The notes beneath the pieces are model-generated. The model was not told the DNA's origin. It worked only from the letters and a program-made list of their open reading frames with translations, and did no database searches. Positions 1 through 8,164 of a DNA stretch of 64,000 nucleotides are shown piece after piece. Position numbers and translations under genes: made by a program. The stretch comes from Limibacterium fermenti (GTDB lineage: Bacteria > Bacteroidota > Bacteroidia > Bacteroidales > Dysgonomonadaceae), in contig NZ_CP159486.1 in the NCBI RefSeq assembly GCF_041902845.1, positions 248,001 to 312,000 on the forward strand, read 5' to 3'. Positions within the stretch are counted from its first letter, which is position 1, and each line of letters begins with the position of its first letter.

Positions 1-665
1 AGGGGATCTTGTTAGGTGGTATCCCGGGAGTATCGCCCACGGAAGTGGTGATTGTGGGAGCCGGCGTCGCCGGTACGATGGCTGCGAAAGCCGCTTTGGC
101 ATTAGGAGCGCTTGTTAAAGTATTCGATAACGATATTTCCAAGTTGCGTACCATTCGCCACGAATTGGGCTATATGGTTTATACCTCTACGTTACAACCG
201 AATGTGTTGAGAAATGTATTCCGCTCTGCCGATGTGGTGATTGGCTCCATGCAATATGTCAACAAGACCCATTTCTACCGTATTTCATCCGATCTGGTGC
301 GCGAAATGAAGAACGGATCGCTCATTATCGACTTGCGAATGGCGCAAGGGGGCTGTTTTGAAACGACAATGGAGGCTTGCCTTCCCGGTTATCCTCCGAT
401 TTTTGAAAAATTCGGCGTGTTGCATTTTTGTGAACTCAGCCTTAGCTCGAGGGTCGCGCGTACGGCGTCTATCGCCTTGAGCAATATCTTTATATCGTTG
501 TTCTCTTCCATGACCGATAGCGGCGGACTGGAATATCTCGCCCGTTTTAACAGAGGTTTTGCATCCGGATTTTACATGTATTGCGGTAAGATGGTCAATT
601 CCTATGTCGGCAACCATTTTAATTACCCGGTGCATAATATCGGCTTGTTTTTGCCGGGATGCTGA
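1..665 (+). CDS. Alanine dehydrogenase / NAD(P) transhydrogenase alpha family protein, 5' end cut by window
   Basis: The reading frame is open from base 3 and runs off the left edge, so only the C-terminal part is seen. The text GILLGGIPGVSPTEVVIVGAG followed by AGTMAAKAALALGALV is the nucleotide-binding Rossmann entry (GxGxxG) of the alanine dehydrogenase/transhydrogenase family, followed by the D of VFDND, which would bind the NAD ribose. In known alanine dehydrogenases this domain binds NAD for reversible oxidative deamination of L-alanine to pyruvate. The downstream text (NGSLIIDLRMAQGGCFETT) fits the family but is not the most typical form, so a diverged relative is possible. The gene ends at a hairpin shared with the convergent rplT operon. 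The internal TTG at base 9 is not a real start. Confidence 0.8.
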   Translation, partial: GILLGGIPGVSPTEVVIVGAGVAGTMAAKAALALGALVKVFDNDISKLRTIRHELGYMVYTSTLQPNVLRNVFRSADVVIGSMQYVNKTHFYRISSDLVREMKNGSLIIDLRMAQGGCFETTMEACLPGYPPIFEKFGVLHFCELSLSSRVARTASIALSNIFISLFSSMTDSGGLEYLARFNRGFASGFYMYCGKMVNSYVGNHFNYPVHNIGLFLPGC

Positions 666-680
666 AGAGGTGATAAATAA

Positions 681-716
681 AAAAGGAAAAATCCGGATTA
701 TCGGATTCTTCCTTTT
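681..716. terminator. Bidirectional terminator hairpin
   Basis: Bases 681-695 pair with 702-716 (AAAAGGAA.AATCCG with one mismatch). There is an A-rich flank on one side and TTTTCTGTTATTTT on the other. It lies between the convergent alanine dehydrogenase and rplT genes and can serve both. Confidence 0.75.
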
Positions 717-742
717 CTGTTATTTTAAATGAAGAACGATCG

Positions 743-1087
743 TTACTTCACCTTATCGACAATCGCTTTAAAAGCTTCCGGATGGTTCATCGCCAAATCC
801 GCCAATACCTTCCGGTTGATATTCACTTCGTTTTTGTGCAAAGCGCCCATCAATTGTGAATAGGAGATGCCGTTTTCACGCGCGGCAGCGTTGATACGCT
901 GAATCCATAGCGCTCGGAAATTACGTTTTTTATTCTTTCTGTCACGATAGGCATAGGTCAATCCTTTTTCCCACGTGTTTTTGGCTACGGTCAACACGTT
1001 TTTCCGTGCGCCGATATAGCCTCTTGTAAGTTTTAATACTTTTTTTCTTCGGTTGCGCGATGCAACATGATTTACTGATCTGGGCAT
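743..1087 (-). CDS. rplT: 50S ribosomal protein L20
   Basis: A 114-residue basic protein with the L20 signature: MPRSVNHVASRNRRKKVLKL, then GYIGARKN, then RNFRALWIQRINAAAR. L20 binds 23S rRNA early in large-subunit assembly, and in several bacteria it represses its own operon by binding the mRNA. The length is normal for the family. It is the last gene of thrS-infC-rpmI-rplT, with 100 bases between it and rpmI. Confidence 0.98.
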   Translation of the reverse strand: MPRSVNHVASRNRRKKVLKLTRGYIGARKNVLTVAKNTWEKGLTYAYRDRKNKKRNFRALWIQRINAAARENGISYSQLMGALHKNEVNINRKVLADLAMNHPEAFKAIVDKVK

Positions 1088-1187
1088 AATGTTTGTTTGT
1101 TTTGAATGTCAGCGTCTCTGCCGGGCAGAGATCTTTGGAGCATACATCCTGTTAATAAACCTGTTTAGAACGTTTGCGATACGTTAC

Positions 1188-1385
1188 TTAACGAACCCCT
1201 AACAGGGCTTTCACGTTTTTCACGTCCACTTTGTCAATCAGACCTGTCTGCGTCAGATTTCTCTTCCGTTTTTTGGTCTTCTTCGTCAAAATGTGACTTT
1301 TGAACGCATGCTTTCTTTTGATTTTTCCTGTTCCGGTAAAGGTAAACCTTTTTTTAGCACCGGAATTAGTCTTAATTTTTGGCAT
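1188..1385 (-). CDS. rpmI: 50S ribosomal protein L35
   Basis: A 65-residue, very basic protein starting MPKIKTNSGAKKRFTFTGTG and ending LLGVR, which is the standard L35 sequence and length. It is a small component of the large ribosomal subunit. It sits between infC and rplT in the conserved operon. It is preceded by an unusually long intergenic stretch of 366 bases with strong RNA-folding potential, annotated separately. Confidence 0.98.
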   Translation of the reverse strand: MPKIKTNSGAKKRFTFTGTGKIKRKHAFKSHILTKKTKKRKRNLTQTGLIDKVDVKNVKALLGVR

Positions 1386-1574
1386 TTTGCTATACTTTAT
1401 TAATGAAAAAATTATTACTTTTTCGAACTATTCCATAGTCGCCCGGGAATAGCCGAATGAAATTCAATGAAAATATCGAAAAAGTGTGCAAATGTAATGC
1501 TTTTATTTCAAAGTGCCTCACTTTTTCCTTCTTTTTTGGATATCCCGCTCTCTTAAGGGCTGAAAACTTAGAAT

Positions 1575-1747
1575 CTGTTTAAATTTCTTTCGCGATTCAA
1601 AAAGAATTATTTTTTAGCAGTGTTCTTTCTCGTTTTGGCGATAATAGCGGGCTATTTGAGCCAAATAAGAGGAAGAAGAATACAAAAAAGAAACTTTTTG
1701 AAGGCGAAGAATAGTTTAATTACAGTCTTCGTAAGAAATTTAAACAG
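1575..1747 (-). promoter_or_regulatory. Structured infC-rpmI intercistronic leader, candidate L20 autoregulatory element
   Basis: The 366-base gap 1386-1751 has no convincing gene. A perfect 15-bp inverted repeat (CTGTTTAAATTTCTT at 1575-1589, complement at 1733-1747) brackets it, with one arm directly after the infC stop codon. Between the arms a second long hairpin is built from 1633-1639/1660-1666 and the inner stem 1643-1648/1651-1656. A long-range stem between infC and rpmI recalls the L20-bound operator known in E. coli and the L20 leaders of Firmicutes. Its role here is inferred from position and pairing only. Confidence 0.5.
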
Positions 1748-1751
1748 TTTC

Positions 1752-2294
1752 TTATTTAGATGCAGCCGCTTTCTTGGGGGCGAGCATAATAGACATCCGT
1801 TTTCCTTCCATAATAGGTAATTGTTCGACCTTTGCATAATCTTCCAAATCGTTGGCAAAGCGTAACAACAATACCTCTCCTTGTTCTTTGAACAAAATGG
1901 AACGGCCTTTAAAGAATACATAGGCTTTCACTTTCGCACCGTCTTCCAGAAAGTTGATGGCATGCTTGAGTTTGAAATTATAATCGTGATCGTCGGTCTG
2001 AGGTCCGAAACGAATCTCTTTCACAATGACTTTCACCGATTTCGCCTTTTGTTCTTTCAGCCTTTTTTTCTGTTGATAAAGAAATTTCTGATAATCCAGT
2101 ATTTTGCATACGGGGGGAGCCGCTGTGGGTGAAATTTCCACCAGGTCTAACTCTTTCTCCTGCGCCATTCGTAGTGCTTCACGGGTAGGATAAATACCCT
2201 GCTCTATATTATCTCCGACTAAACGGACTTCCGGCACACGAATTCGCTCGTTAATACGATGTAGTTCTTTTGAATCTCTGGGATTATTCTTCAT
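1752..2294 (-). CDS. infC: Translation initiation factor IF-3
   Basis: A 180-residue protein with the IF-3 N-domain (RINERIRVPEVRLVGDN, then YPTREALRMAQEKELDLVEI) and C-domain (KEIRFGPQTDDHDYNFKLKH, with the FFKGRSILF stretch). IF-3 binds the 30S subunit and checks the start codon and initiator tRNA. It starts at ATG (2292-2294), not at the rare AUU codon through which E. coli infC autoregulates, so any control here must work another way. It lies 89 bases downstream of thrS. The C-terminal tail is short for a Bacteroidales IF-3. Confidence 0.97.
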   Translation of the reverse strand: MKNNPRDSKELHRINERIRVPEVRLVGDNIEQGIYPTREALRMAQEKELDLVEISPTAAPPVCKILDYQKFLYQQKKRLKEQKAKSVKVIVKEIRFGPQTDDHDYNFKLKHAINFLEDGAKVKAYVFFKGRSILFKEQGEVLLLRFANDLEDYAKVEQLPIMEGKRMSIMLAPKKAAASK

Positions 2295-2383
2295 TCAGCT
2301 GATGTTAAATTTTCTCTGTGTTTTATAATCTGATTTTTATTGATTTCTATTTATTTCCAATAATTCTGTTTAGAAACTGTTTC

Positions 2384-4333
2384 TTACTTTACCTGAGAAG
2401 ATACCATATCTTCTACTTCACGCAAAATATTTTCTGCAAAGATAGATAGTTTTACGGAGCCTTGATCGTTTCCGCCCTGTTTTCTTACGGAAACTTCTTC
2501 ATTGGCTGCTTCTTTTTCTCCAACGATTAGCAGATACGGAATGCGTTTGAGTTCGTTGTCGCGGATTTTTCGTCCGATCTTTTCATTCCGGTCATCGACT
2601 TCGGCGCGAATGTCGTATTTTTTCAATGTTTTCACGACCTGATAGGCATATTCATTGAATTTCTCACTAATAGGCAGTACAGTAGCCTGTACCGGCGCGA
2701 GCCAAAGCGGGAATTTTCCGGCCGTATGCTCAATGAGTACCGCAACAAAACGCTCCATGGAGCCGAAAGGCGCCCGATGAATCATTACCGGACGGTGTTT
2801 CTGATTGTCGGCGCCGGTATATTCCAGTTCAAAGCGTTCGGGAAGGTTGTAATCTACCTGTATCGTTCCCAATTGCCAACGACGTCCCAAGGCATCTTTT
2901 ACCATGAAGTCGAGCTTCGGGCCATAGAAAGCGGCCTCTCCGAGTTCGACTTTGGCCTTGAGTCCTTTTTCGCGACACGCTTCCACAATCGCATTCTCCG
3001 CCTTTTCCCAGTTTTCGTCGCTACCGATATATTTTTCTTTGTTATCGGGGTCGCGGAGCGATATCTGCGCTTCGAAGTCCTTAAAGTCGAGCGCATTGAA
3101 AATGATGAAGATGATATCCATCACTTTCAGAAATTCCTCTTTCACCTGATCGGGCGTGCAGAAAATGTGCGCGTCGTCTTGGGTAAATCCGCGAACACGT
3201 GTCAGTCCGTGCAATTCGCCGCTTTTTTCGTATCGATACACGGTTCCGAACTCCGCCAGGCGCAAGGGCAATTCTTTGTATGAACGGGGGAAAGCCTTGA
3301 ATATCTCGCAGTGATGCGGACAATTCATCGGTTTGAGCAAAAACTCCTCTCCTTCTTCAGGCGTGTGGATGGGTTGGAAAGAATCCTTTCCGTATTTCGC
3401 ATAATGTCCCGAGGTGACATATAACTGTTTGGCCCCTATATGCGGAGTGATGACCTGTTGGTAATCGAATTGTCTCTGAATTTTTTTCAGAAAATCCTCC
3501 AATTGCAGGCGCAACTGCGTTCCCTTGGGCAACCAAAGAGGCAATCCGGCGCCTACGGTAGGTGAAAAAGTAAACAGTTGCAGTTCCTTGCCGATTTTGC
3601 GATGGTCGCGTTTTTTCGCTTCCTCGAGCAGCAGCAGGTATTCGTCCAACATTTTCTTTTTAGGAAAGGTGATGCCATACAAACGGGTGAGCTGCGGGCG
3701 TTTCTCATCGCCGCGCCAATAAGCGCCGGCTGCCGATAGCACCTTTACGGCTTTGATATACGACGTATTGGGCAAGTGCGGCCCGCGGCACAAGTCGGTA
3801 AACCGGCCTTGCGTATAGGTTGTGATCGTCCCGTCGGCCAGTTCGTCGATGAGTTCGACTTTATAGTTTTCGTTTCTCTCGGAGAACATTTTCAGTGCGT
3901 CGCTCTTCGAAACGGATTCTCTGCGGATATCTTCTTTTGCGGCGATGAATTCCATCATTTTCTTTTCGATGGCGGGGAAGTCCGATTCTTTGATGATCAC
4001 CCCTTCTCCGGGATCGACATCATAATAGAACCCGTTTTCAATGGCGGGGCCGATACCGAATTTGATTCCCGGATAGAGTTCCTGCAACGCTTCGGCCATT
4101 AAATGCGCCGACGAGTGCCAGTAGGCATGTTTGCCCTCTTCGTCTTCCCATTTGAGTATCTGCACCTCGGCATCGTCTTCGATGGGGCGGGTCAAATCGC
4201 GCGTCTCGCCGTTCACACTTACGGCAAGGGCTTCCTGCGCCAGGCGATGACTGATACTCTCGGCAATCTGCAATCCGGTAATACCTTTTTCATATTCCCT
4301 TACGGATGCATCGGGAAAAGTAATTTTTATCAT
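2384..4333 (-). CDS. thrS: Threonine--tRNA ligase
   Basis: A 649-residue class II aminoacyl-tRNA synthetase that charges tRNA-Thr and edits Ser-tRNA-Thr. Domains in order: TGS (residues 1-60), the editing SAD domain with the HSSAH zinc-type motif at H73/H77, the catalytic core with the zinc-binding Cys of MNCPHHCEIF, the motif 2 region (FGTVYRYEKSGELHGLTRVR), and an anticodon-binding C-terminal domain. Length and domain order are standard. It is the first gene of thrS-infC-rpmI-rplT, with a promoter candidate at 4375-4406. Confidence 0.98.
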   Translation of the reverse strand: MIKITFPDASVREYEKGITGLQIAESISHRLAQEALAVSVNGETRDLTRPIEDDAEVQILKWEDEEGKHAYWHSSAHLMAEALQELYPGIKFGIGPAIENGFYYDVDPGEGVIIKESDFPAIEKKMMEFIAAKEDIRRESVSKSDALKMFSERNENYKVELIDELADGTITTYTQGRFTDLCRGPHLPNTSYIKAVKVLSAAGAYWRGDEKRPQLTRLYGITFPKKKMLDEYLLLLEEAKKRDHRKIGKELQLFTFSPTVGAGLPLWLPKGTQLRLQLEDFLKKIQRQFDYQQVITPHIGAKQLYVTSGHYAKYGKDSFQPIHTPEEGEEFLLKPMNCPHHCEIFKAFPRSYKELPLRLAEFGTVYRYEKSGELHGLTRVRGFTQDDAHIFCTPDQVKEEFLKVMDIIFIIFNALDFKDFEAQISLRDPDNKEKYIGSDENWEKAENAIVEACREKGLKAKVELGEAAFYGPKLDFMVKDALGRRWQLGTIQVDYNLPERFELEYTGADNQKHRPVMIHRAPFGSMERFVAVLIEHTAGKFPLWLAPVQATVLPISEKFNEYAYQVVKTLKKYDIRAEVDDRNEKIGRKIRDNELKRIPYLLIVGEKEAANEEVSVRKQGGNDQGSVKLSIFAENILREVEDMVSSQVK

Positions 4334-4374
4334 TGTGATGTGTCGTTTAGCTTTCTCTTTTTATTTTTAGAATG

Positions 4375-4406
4375 CAAATGTACGGTTTTTGAGCGAATAT
4401 ACGCAA
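4375..4406 (-). promoter_or_regulatory. Putative thrS operon promoter
   Basis: On the minus strand TACATTTG (4375-4382) matches the Bacteroidetes -7 consensus TAnnTTTG. A TTG at 4404-4406 sits 21 bp upstream, in the -33 place. The predicted transcript would begin about 35 bases before the thrS start codon. Confidence 0.55.
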
Positions 4407-4431
4407 CTTAATAAGTAATATTTCAGTTTTG

Positions 4432-4463
4432 CAAGTGGTTACATTCGACTGTTTGTCGCTATT
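4432..4463 (+). repeat. Direct repeat, left copy, flanking the DUF4143 ATPase gene
   Basis: These 32 bases match 6048-6079 at 29 positions (shared core GGTTACATTCG.CTGTTTG). The pair brackets the 4650-6047 gene. The left copy lies about 220 bases before the gene and the right copy starts two bases after its stop codon begins. Confidence 0.75.
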
Positions 4464-4569
4464 CGTATGATTACAAAGTGTCGTCCCTGCGGGACTTTAT
4501 TGCTCTCAGCTTGTTGCCCGTAAGCTAAAGCATAAGGTTAATAGAGTGTCGTCTCAAACAACAGAATGG

Positions 4570-4628
4570 CTGTAAATCAAAAATCACATTTTTAGCACCA
4601 ATAATGTGATTTTTCTGTATCTTTACAG
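4570..4628 (+). promoter_or_regulatory. Inverted repeat and promoter before the ATPase gene
   Basis: Nested inverted repeats: an outer 7-bp stem (4570-4576/4622-4628) and an inner perfect 12-bp stem (AAAAATCACATT at 4579-4590 with 4603-4614). A TATCTTTA (4618-4625), one base off the -7 consensus, lies in the right arm about 25 bases before the start codon. This could be an operator that controls the gene, or the end of a small mobile unit. Confidence 0.45.
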
Positions 4629-4649
4629 TCGGGATAAAATTGTAAAGTT

Positions 4650-6047
4650 ATGCAAAGGAAATTATTAGAACAATTATTAGCATGGAAAAGCAGTAGAAAA
4701 CGTTTACCACTACTGTTGGAAGGCGCACGACAAGTTGGTAAAACTTACCTTCTAAAAACACTTTTCGGGGAAAAATACTTTCAAAAAGTAGTCTATGTTA
4801 ATTTTGAAAGGACAGATTTAGAATTAGTCGCTTTATTTGAAGGGAACATTGAACCCCAGCGGATTATTAATTATTTGTCTTTGAAATTTAACACTTCTGT
4901 AAATCAAAGCGATACCTTGATAATTTTTGATGAGATTCAGGAAGTGCCTCGTGCATTGACTTCATTAAAATATTTTGCAGAAGATGCACCGGAATATTAT
5001 ATTGTGGCTACGGGAAGTTTGCTTGGCATTGCTTTACATAGCGGGACCTCGTTTCCTGTTGGAAAAGTTAATAGATTACGCTTGTACCCAATGGATTTTG
5101 AGGAATTTTGTTGGGCAAACAATATGCAAAATCAAACAACAGAGGCGCATGATGCAATTCAATTATTAAAAAAACCACTGATTACAAGCGGATTTAAAGA
5201 TGTTTTTCAGCAATATCTCGCAATAGGAGGCATGCCCGCTGTCGTATCGGAATGGGTTGAAAACAAAAATCTTACTATTGTAGAAATGATTCTGAAAAAC
5301 ATTCTTGCCGACTACAAAGATGATTTCAGCAAGCATACAAGTAACACGGAATCGCGAAGAATAGGGAATTTGTGGCAAAGCGTACCACAGCAATTTGCCA
5401 AAGAAAATCATAAATTTATTTACAAAACTATCGAGCCGTCTGCACGCGGACGTGATTATGCTTTTGCTCTTGATTGGTTGCTTGATGCAGGATTGATTTA
5501 TAAAATCAATCTCACTGCTCACGGCGACAAATTGCCGCTGTCTTTTTATTCGGATAACTCCGATTTTAAAATTTATGCCCTTGACGTTGGATTGATGAGA
5601 CAGTTGGCAAGTTTGCCTGCCTCAATTGTAGTTGGCGATGATAATATTTGGTCAAATTTTGGTGGTGCTTTTGCCGAAAACTTTGTATTACAGCAATTGC
5701 GTTCACTTGGTTTTGACGAAGCATACTACTGGGCAAGCAATGCCGACAATCCAAATCAGCCCAAAGGGAAAAGTGAACTCGATTTTATTATTTCGGACGA
5801 AAATGTAATTTTCCCAATTGAAGTAAAATCGGGCGAACAAGTAAAAGGACAAAGTTTGAGAGTATTTCGTAAAAAATATAGTCCCGAATTAAGCATTCGT
5901 TTTTCGCTCAAAAGTTTAGAGTATAACGAGGGACTTTTAAATATTCCACTTTATTATTCATTTTTATTCGCCGACTTGATAAAGCAGAAAGAAAAATTAT
6001 CTATTTCGGATTTTGCATTTAAGAATAATGACGCCACCCGCACCTAA
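4650..6047 (+). CDS. AAA ATPase with C-terminal DUF4143 (nuclease-like) domain
   Basis: A 465-residue protein with Walker A GARQVGKT (residues 25-32), Walker B LIIFDEIQ (about 92-99), a sensor-type ATGS, and a C-terminal DUF4143 region ending in ELDFII...FPIEVKSG. That ending is the ELD/EVK pattern of the PD-(D/E)xK nuclease fold. This family (AAA_14 plus DUF4143) is widespread, often horizontally moved, and its biochemical role is not settled. The gene stands alone, is more A+T-rich than the housekeeping genes around it, and lies between two 32-bp direct repeats, which suggests it moved as a unit. No partner gene is adjacent. Confidence 0.88.
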   Translation: MQRKLLEQLLAWKSSRKRLPLLLEGARQVGKTYLLKTLFGEKYFQKVVYVNFERTDLELVALFEGNIEPQRIINYLSLKFNTSVNQSDTLIIFDEIQEVPRALTSLKYFAEDAPEYYIVATGSLLGIALHSGTSFPVGKVNRLRLYPMDFEEFCWANNMQNQTTEAHDAIQLLKKPLITSGFKDVFQQYLAIGGMPAVVSEWVENKNLTIVEMILKNILADYKDDFSKHTSNTESRRIGNLWQSVPQQFAKENHKFIYKTIEPSARGRDYAFALDWLLDAGLIYKINLTAHGDKLPLSFYSDNSDFKIYALDVGLMRQLASLPASIVVGDDNIWSNFGGAFAENFVLQQLRSLGFDEAYYWASNADNPNQPKGKSELDFIISDENVIFPIEVKSGEQVKGQSLRVFRKKYSPELSIRFSLKSLEYNEGLLNIPLYYSFLFADLIKQKEKLSISDFAFKNNDATRT

Positions 6048-6079
6048 CAAGCGGTTACATTCGGCTGTTTGCCGCTATT
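6048..6079 (+). repeat. Direct repeat, right copy, flanking the DUF4143 ATPase gene
   Basis: Second copy of the 4432-4463 repeat (29 of 32 identical). It overlaps the stop-codon region of the ATPase gene and can fold on itself (GCGG 6051-6054 with CCGC 6072-6075). The preceding ACCTAAC, partly inside the stop codon, resembles the outer simple site of an integron attC. No matching GTTRRRY partner is evident, so a cassette origin is only a possibility. Confidence 0.7.
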
Positions 6080-6136
6080 TGCTTCGCGTTATTTGCCGGG
6101 CGATACGGAGTAAAGCCGATAGCGCTTGGCGGCCGA

Positions 6137-6753
6137 TTAAAAATTCAGTCCCGATAGCCGCAGGAATAACGTGTAGGCGGGTTTGGATGTCGACAGTTCG
6201 AAATGATCTTTTAACCGGATGCCGTCGATTGTTGTCCGGTAGTACGTATTGTAAGGGTTATAGTTGGTTACTCCCATCCCTATTGCTAACTGACACGATT
6301 GATGAGTGTGGGTCTTCTTCCTGTAAAACAGGCTTAACTGCAAATAATACGCCGGATTGAAGCGGGTAAAAACGGTTTTGCTTTTTACCTTTTCTTCATT
6401 CGTAACCACATTGCGCGATTCTACCGACCCGCTGTTGAAAGGAATGGGTTCGAACGAAAAACCCGCATCGGCTGCAAGGCCGAAATGTTTATGAGTGGGC
6501 GAAGACAGTTTGATGCCGGTAAGGCAATTTAAGTTCAATATATGTTTATCTTCAATATAATAGACAATCTACGGGTCGTTCGGCGATTCCAAATATTTGT
6601 CGATACCGGAATAAGTAGCCGCTCCTCCTATCGTCAGCCCGACAAAAGGGTTCAGCCAGTAATTATATTTCCCTACGCCAACGTTGCCTGAACGCCCGTC
6701 CATAAAAACAAGAAGAGAAAAAAGATAACGTAAGGAATGGATTGCTTATGCAT
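6137..6753 (-). pseudogene. Decayed outer-membrane beta-barrel protein gene
   Basis: The intact C-terminal 133 codons (6137-6538) encode alternating beta strands and end in SGLNF, a terminal aromatic residue typical of outer-membrane barrels. Upstream in the same frame a TAG (6569-6571) interrupts a further matching stretch that begins near 6703 (NYWLNPFVGLTIGGAATYSG). A likely signal peptide start (MHKQSIPYVIFFSS, ATG at 6751-6753) lies in another frame. One stop plus one frameshift therefore break the gene. The specific family was not recognised. The neighbouring direct repeat at 6048 suggests insertion-linked damage nearby. Confidence 0.65.
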
Positions 6754-6808
6754 ACCTCTATTTTTTTATTTGCAAAATTACAGATTCCTGCCGTAAAAAC
6801 CATACTAA

Positions 6809-6837
6809 AAAGGGCCGATAAGAATCACCGGCCCTTT
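6809..6837 (-). terminator. Rho-independent terminator after 6901-7584 gene
   Basis: A perfect 9-bp stem AAAGGGCCG (6809-6817) with CGGCCCTTT (6829-6837), followed on the minus strand by a T-run. It lies 64 bases past the end of the minus-strand gene at 6901. Confidence 0.8.
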
Positions 6838-6900
6838 ACGTTTTTCGATTAATCTATAAATCTCACGCTTTTGAAGAGTTGCCTCCCGTCATTGCTTTAC

Positions 6901-7584
6901 TCATGCTTCCTTGGGGTTCTTCGACTTGGAAGCAGCCGTCTTTCCTCTGTCCATGATCTTACGCGCCTGACGGTAAGCCATTGCGAATTCCGTCCCCTTG
7001 AATATGGATATCAGGCTGTCCATCACATACAAAACGCCGCGCATATCGGTAAAAAGTTGCGGCAATACATCCTGATTCTGTACGGCACGGTCTATCGTGA
7101 TATCACGTGGGCGAGAGATATGCGCCTCGTAGGCATCGATTAAACCTTTAAATTCAGTCAGTTCTACCTCCGTAATCTGGTAAGGAGCGAGTCCCTCCGG
7201 GGGTAATGCCGAAAGACGGGTGTGAATGTCGCGCATCTTGGCAATGGCTTGTTTACCGTCGATACCCGAAAGTGAACTGCGACTCACCCGCAGTTGGTCG
7301 TGAAGTTCCAGATTTTTGTTATCCAGAGCATAGATGCTGCCTCGCTTGGAAAGGTCGGCAGCCATGTCGAAAGCGTCGAATGCGACGTTCTTTTTTTCGG
7401 TAGTTGCGCCCGAAGTTTCGATTTCGGAGCGTTCGGCCGATGCATTGATTTTGTTTTTAATGTCCCAAAATCGGTCTGTGGCCTCTGTGAAACGTGTATT
7501 CACTGCCCATACGCTTTTGTATGTGTTGAGGGTAGTCCCCACGGAGTCGGTCATCAGATTAAAATTGACATCTTTTGTTGTCAT
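6901..7584 (-). CDS. Conserved-type helical protein of unknown function
   Basis: A 227-residue protein with no signal peptide or membrane segment. It is predicted to be largely alpha-helical, with many charged and amphipathic stretches, and has a basic C-terminal tail (KIMDRGKTAASKSKNPKEA). No catalytic motif was recognised. Its size, helical nature and orientation beside a repeat-rich gap recall the unrelated-looking 42441-43148 protein. It has its own terminator and no operon partner. The coding call rests on length, coherent composition and the terminator. A function cannot be assigned. Confidence 0.75.
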   Translation of the reverse strand: MTTKDVNFNLMTDSVGTTLNTYKSVWAVNTRFTEATDRFWDIKNKINASAERSEIETSGATTEKKNVAFDAFDMAADLSKRGSIYALDNKNLELHDQLRVSRSSLSGIDGKQAIAKMRDIHTRLSALPPEGLAPYQITEVELTEFKGLIDAYEAHISRPRDITIDRAVQNQDVLPQLFTDMRGVLYVMDSLISIFKGTEFAMAYRQARKIMDRGKTAASKSKNPKEA

Positions 7585-7799
7585 ATCAATTCTGTTTTAG
7601 ATGAAACCTTTACGTCCGGCAAATATAAAAACAATGATAGTAATCTCCAAACAAATCCGTAAAAAATATACCTTCCGTTCATTCTTTCTAATGAATTAAC
7701 GTGAAACCGACCAGAAAGAGAGTTAAAGTTGTGATGGCAGTTGATCATAACTTCCTTATTACGTTGATTGGCAGTTCTGTATATTCGGCTATTTCCGAT

Positions 7800-7934
7800 G
7801 GCAAATATACCCATTTCCTGAAGCTTTTTGACTATTTGGTATACTTTTTCATCATTTCTTACCATTACCGGGAAAATAGGAGAAACAGAATCATTTATGT
7901 CAAAACCATGATAAAGCAACCGTTCCCGTAGATC
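7800..7934 (-). pseudogene. C-terminal fragment of a PLP-dependent alpha-oxoamine synthase-type enzyme
   Basis: The minus-strand frame reads LRERLLYHGFDIND followed by SVSPIFPVMVRNDEKVYQIV and KKLQEMGIFA. This is the pattern of the C-terminal domain of the KBL/BioF/serine-palmitoyltransferase family (LRxxLxxxGFDIGxSxSPIxPV...D...). The family text stops abruptly after GIFA, no N-terminal catalytic domain is present upstream, and no start codon fits, so this is a remnant. The rest of the gap 7585-8237 holds no clear gene apart from the ThiF promoter. Confidence 0.6.
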
Positions 7935-8133
7935 CGGAACAGTTATAATAATTATCTGAATAGTTGAAAATTAAGCTGAATCCATCTGATGAAAATAAAC
8001 CGGAACTGACTATTGACGGCATAAGCGATGCAAATGGGTATAGAAAAAGGCACACAAAACTTCAAGGAACAAGGGATATTAAAGATAGGCAACAAGCTAA
8101 AATGTTCAAAAGTAAAAATTTCAGGATATAATT

Positions 8134-8164
8134 TTTGCAAGTTCTCAAACATTAGGTAATTTTG
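8134..8164 (+). promoter_or_regulatory. Putative promoter of the ThiF-type gene
   Basis: TTTG (8134-8137) and TAATTTTG (8157-8164) are separated by 19 bp and match the Bacteroidetes -33/-7 consensus well. The start codon is about 70 bases downstream. No copy of the TACAC-N4-GTGTA dyad is present here, unlike the synthase and toxin promoters. Confidence 0.6.

Noticed and set aside
285..635. Open frame on the minus strand inside the alanine dehydrogenase gene
   Set aside because: It is the antisense shadow of a well-supported gene and has no family text, signal or start context.
2726..3283. Long plus-strand open frame inside thrS
   Set aside because: The frame lies fully inside thrS on the opposite strand and reads as a composition shadow. 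The thrS motifs are beyond doubt.
6041..6100. Full integron attC site after the ATPase gene
   Set aside because: ACCTAAC fits the outer site, but the only partner candidate is GTTATTT, which breaks the GTTRRRY rule, and no integrase is in the window.
7970..8136. Plus-strand text NPSDENKPELTIDGISDANG upstream of the ThiF gene, considered as a lost partner
   Set aside because: No start codon, no family I can name, and it ends without a clear domain. Kept only as a possible fragment.
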